Source: Christensenella sp. UBA1385 (GTDB taxonomy: Bacteria; Bacillota; Clostridia; Christensenellales; Aristaeellaceae). Taken from it: 7,584 nucleotides of DNA. The stretch covers positions 5,169 to 12,752 of the forward strand of contig DBQV01000031.1 in assembly GCA_002305755.1 (NCBI GenBank), written 5' to 3'. The notes under the pieces are model-generated. The model searched no databases. It was not told where the DNA came from and saw only the letters and a list, made by a program, of their open reading frames with translations. Each line of letters starts with the position of its first letter. Position 1 is the first letter of the stretch. The translations under genes were made by a program, and so were the position numbers. Positions 6,842 to 7,584 of the stretch are shown here, piece after piece.

Positions 6842-7584
6842 CCGACCAGCTGATCTTCTGGCTGCCGCGCCGGCGCGGCGGCTTTTTCTTTTTCCGGATC
6901 TGGCTCTTCCTTCACGGGCGGAAGGCACACCACCATGCGGGTGCCGACCCCTTCTTTCGAAATCACTTTGAAGTAGCCGCCATGCCTGTCCACGATCCAC
7001 TTGGCGATGGAAAGGCCCAGCCCCGTGCCGCCGGAATTGCGGGCGCGCGCGGGGTCGGCGCGGAAGAAGCGCTCGAAAATATGCGGCACGTCGGCGCCGG
7101 AGATACCCTGCCCGTTATCCTGCACAGAGAAGCAGGGCGCGCCCTGTTCATCACGGAAGGCCTTCAGGATAATCGGCTCGCCCGCAGGGGAATACTTGAT
7201 GGCGTTGTCGCAGAGGATGCGCGCCGCCTGCTTCAGCTGGGAGGGATCGGCGGTGGCGGGCACGGGGCCCTCCTGCTGCAGCTGCCAGGCATGCTCTTTA
7301 TCGATCATGGTGTATTCCTCATGCAGCCCCTGCATCAGGGCGGCGAGGTCCAGCCGTTTCATCTGCGGCTGGTTGCGGCCCGCGTCGCCCCTTGCCAGAA
7401 ACAGAAGCTGCTCCACCAGGCTCTGCATGTTGTCGGTCTCCGTCCGGATGGCGGTGATGCCCTCCTCCAAAACCTTCTCATCCTGCTTGCCCCAGCGGTC
7501 GAGCATCTCGGCGTAGCCGCGGATGACGGAGATAGGGGTGCGCAGCTCGTGCGAAGCGTCCGACACAAAGCGGATCTGCCGCCG
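6838..7584 (-). CDS. sensor histidine kinase, C-terminal part (cut by window edge)
   Basis: The 248 visible residues are the transmitter part of a membrane sensor kinase that would phosphorylate a response regulator. The frame stays open to the right edge (RRQIRF before the first visible V), so sensor, membrane and HAMP-like parts lie outside. The H-box SDASHELRTP holds the phospho-accepting His at 7549-7551. It is followed by the dimerisation helices, the N-box ILCDNAIKYSP, G1 DNGQGIS, F-box FERFFRAD and G2 GTGLGLSIAKWIV, all intact, so the ATPase core looks functional. After the last core strand (MVVCLPP) there is an extra charged, Ala/Pro-rich tail of about 28 residues ending EDQLVG, part of which is encoded antisense to the mal operon terminator. 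GTG at 7566 is an internal valine, not the start. The cognate regulator gene is probably further upstream. No evidence connects it with sugar sensing. Confidence 0.93.
   Translation of the reverse strand, partial: RRQIRFVSDASHELRTPISVIRGYAEMLDRWGKQDEKVLEEGITAIRTETDNMQSLVEQLLFLARGDAGRNQPQMKRLDLAALMQGLHEEYTMIDKEHAWQLQQEGPVPATADPSQLKQAARILCDNAIKYSPAGEPIILKAFRDEQGAPCFSVQDNGQGISGADVPHIFERFFRADPARARNSGGTGLGLSIAKWIVDRHGGYFKVISKEGVGTRMVVCLPPVKEEPDPEKEKAAAPARQPEDQLVG
6861..6893 (+). terminator. intrinsic terminator of the mal operon, inside the kinase gene
   Basis: The left arm GCTGCCGCG (6861-6869), loop CCGG and right arm CGCGGCGGC (6874-6882) form a 9-bp stem with one G-U pair. It is followed directly by TTTTTCTTTTT (6883-6893). 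This is a textbook Rho-independent terminator in the plus direction, 37 nt after the neopullulanase stop. It lies fully inside the coding sequence of the convergent kinase, within its last 20 codons. No other plus-strand terminator is visible between malE and this point. Confidence 0.82.

Noticed and set aside
7566..7566. GTG at 7566 (minus strand) as start of the kinase
   Set aside because: It is the valine just before the H-box (FVSDASHELRTP), and the frame stays open to the window edge; the gene continues beyond the window.

Overview
The window is GC-rich and tightly packed. It looks like a carbohydrate-utilisation locus from a fermentative, probably Clostridia-like, high-GC bacterium. That assignment is inference from three things: the protein types (a MalF with an N-terminal membrane hairpin, a Halothermothrix-type alpha-amylase, a classical HisKA kinase), strong AGGAGG-like ribosome binding sites, and chains of ATGA stop/start overlaps. 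Two exported proteins carry ordinary signal peptides and no lipobox cysteine, so a diderm relative is also possible. No taxonomic marker gene is present.

Layout. Positions 1-98 may hold the last codons of an unidentified upstream gene whose TGA overlaps the malE start. Then come five plus-strand genes in one apparent operon: malE (maltodextrin-binding protein, 95-1291), a strong intercistronic hairpin (1306-1332), malF (1361-2689), malG (2686-3558), a secreted GH13 alpha-amylase of the MPDLN/GH13_36 type (3561-5081), and a cytoplasmic CBM34-GH13 neopullulanase/cyclomaltodextrinase-type enzyme of the MPKLN/GH13_20 type (5078-6823). On the minus strand, converging on the operon, is the 3' part of a sensor histidine kinase gene (6838-7584, cut by the window edge).

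How it works together (inferred): the exported amylase cuts starch or glycogen outside the membrane, MalE captures the maltodextrins, MalF-MalG import them using an ATPase that is not encoded here, and the cytoplasmic GH13 enzyme breaks the imported or cyclic dextrins. The kinase has no visible link to maltose metabolism.

The most unusual structure is the convergent junction. The intrinsic terminator of the mal operon (6861-6893) lies inside the kinase coding sequence. A good candidate terminator for the kinase transcript (6711-6745, minus strand) lies inside the neopullulanase coding sequence. Between them is a perfect inverted repeat (6820-6841) whose two arms carry the two stop codons. If both terminators work, the two mRNAs share about 180 nt of complementary 3' sequence. 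I see no CRISPR array, tRNA, rRNA, mobile element or wholly unknown gene. Apart from the junction, this is a conventional maltodextrin operon.
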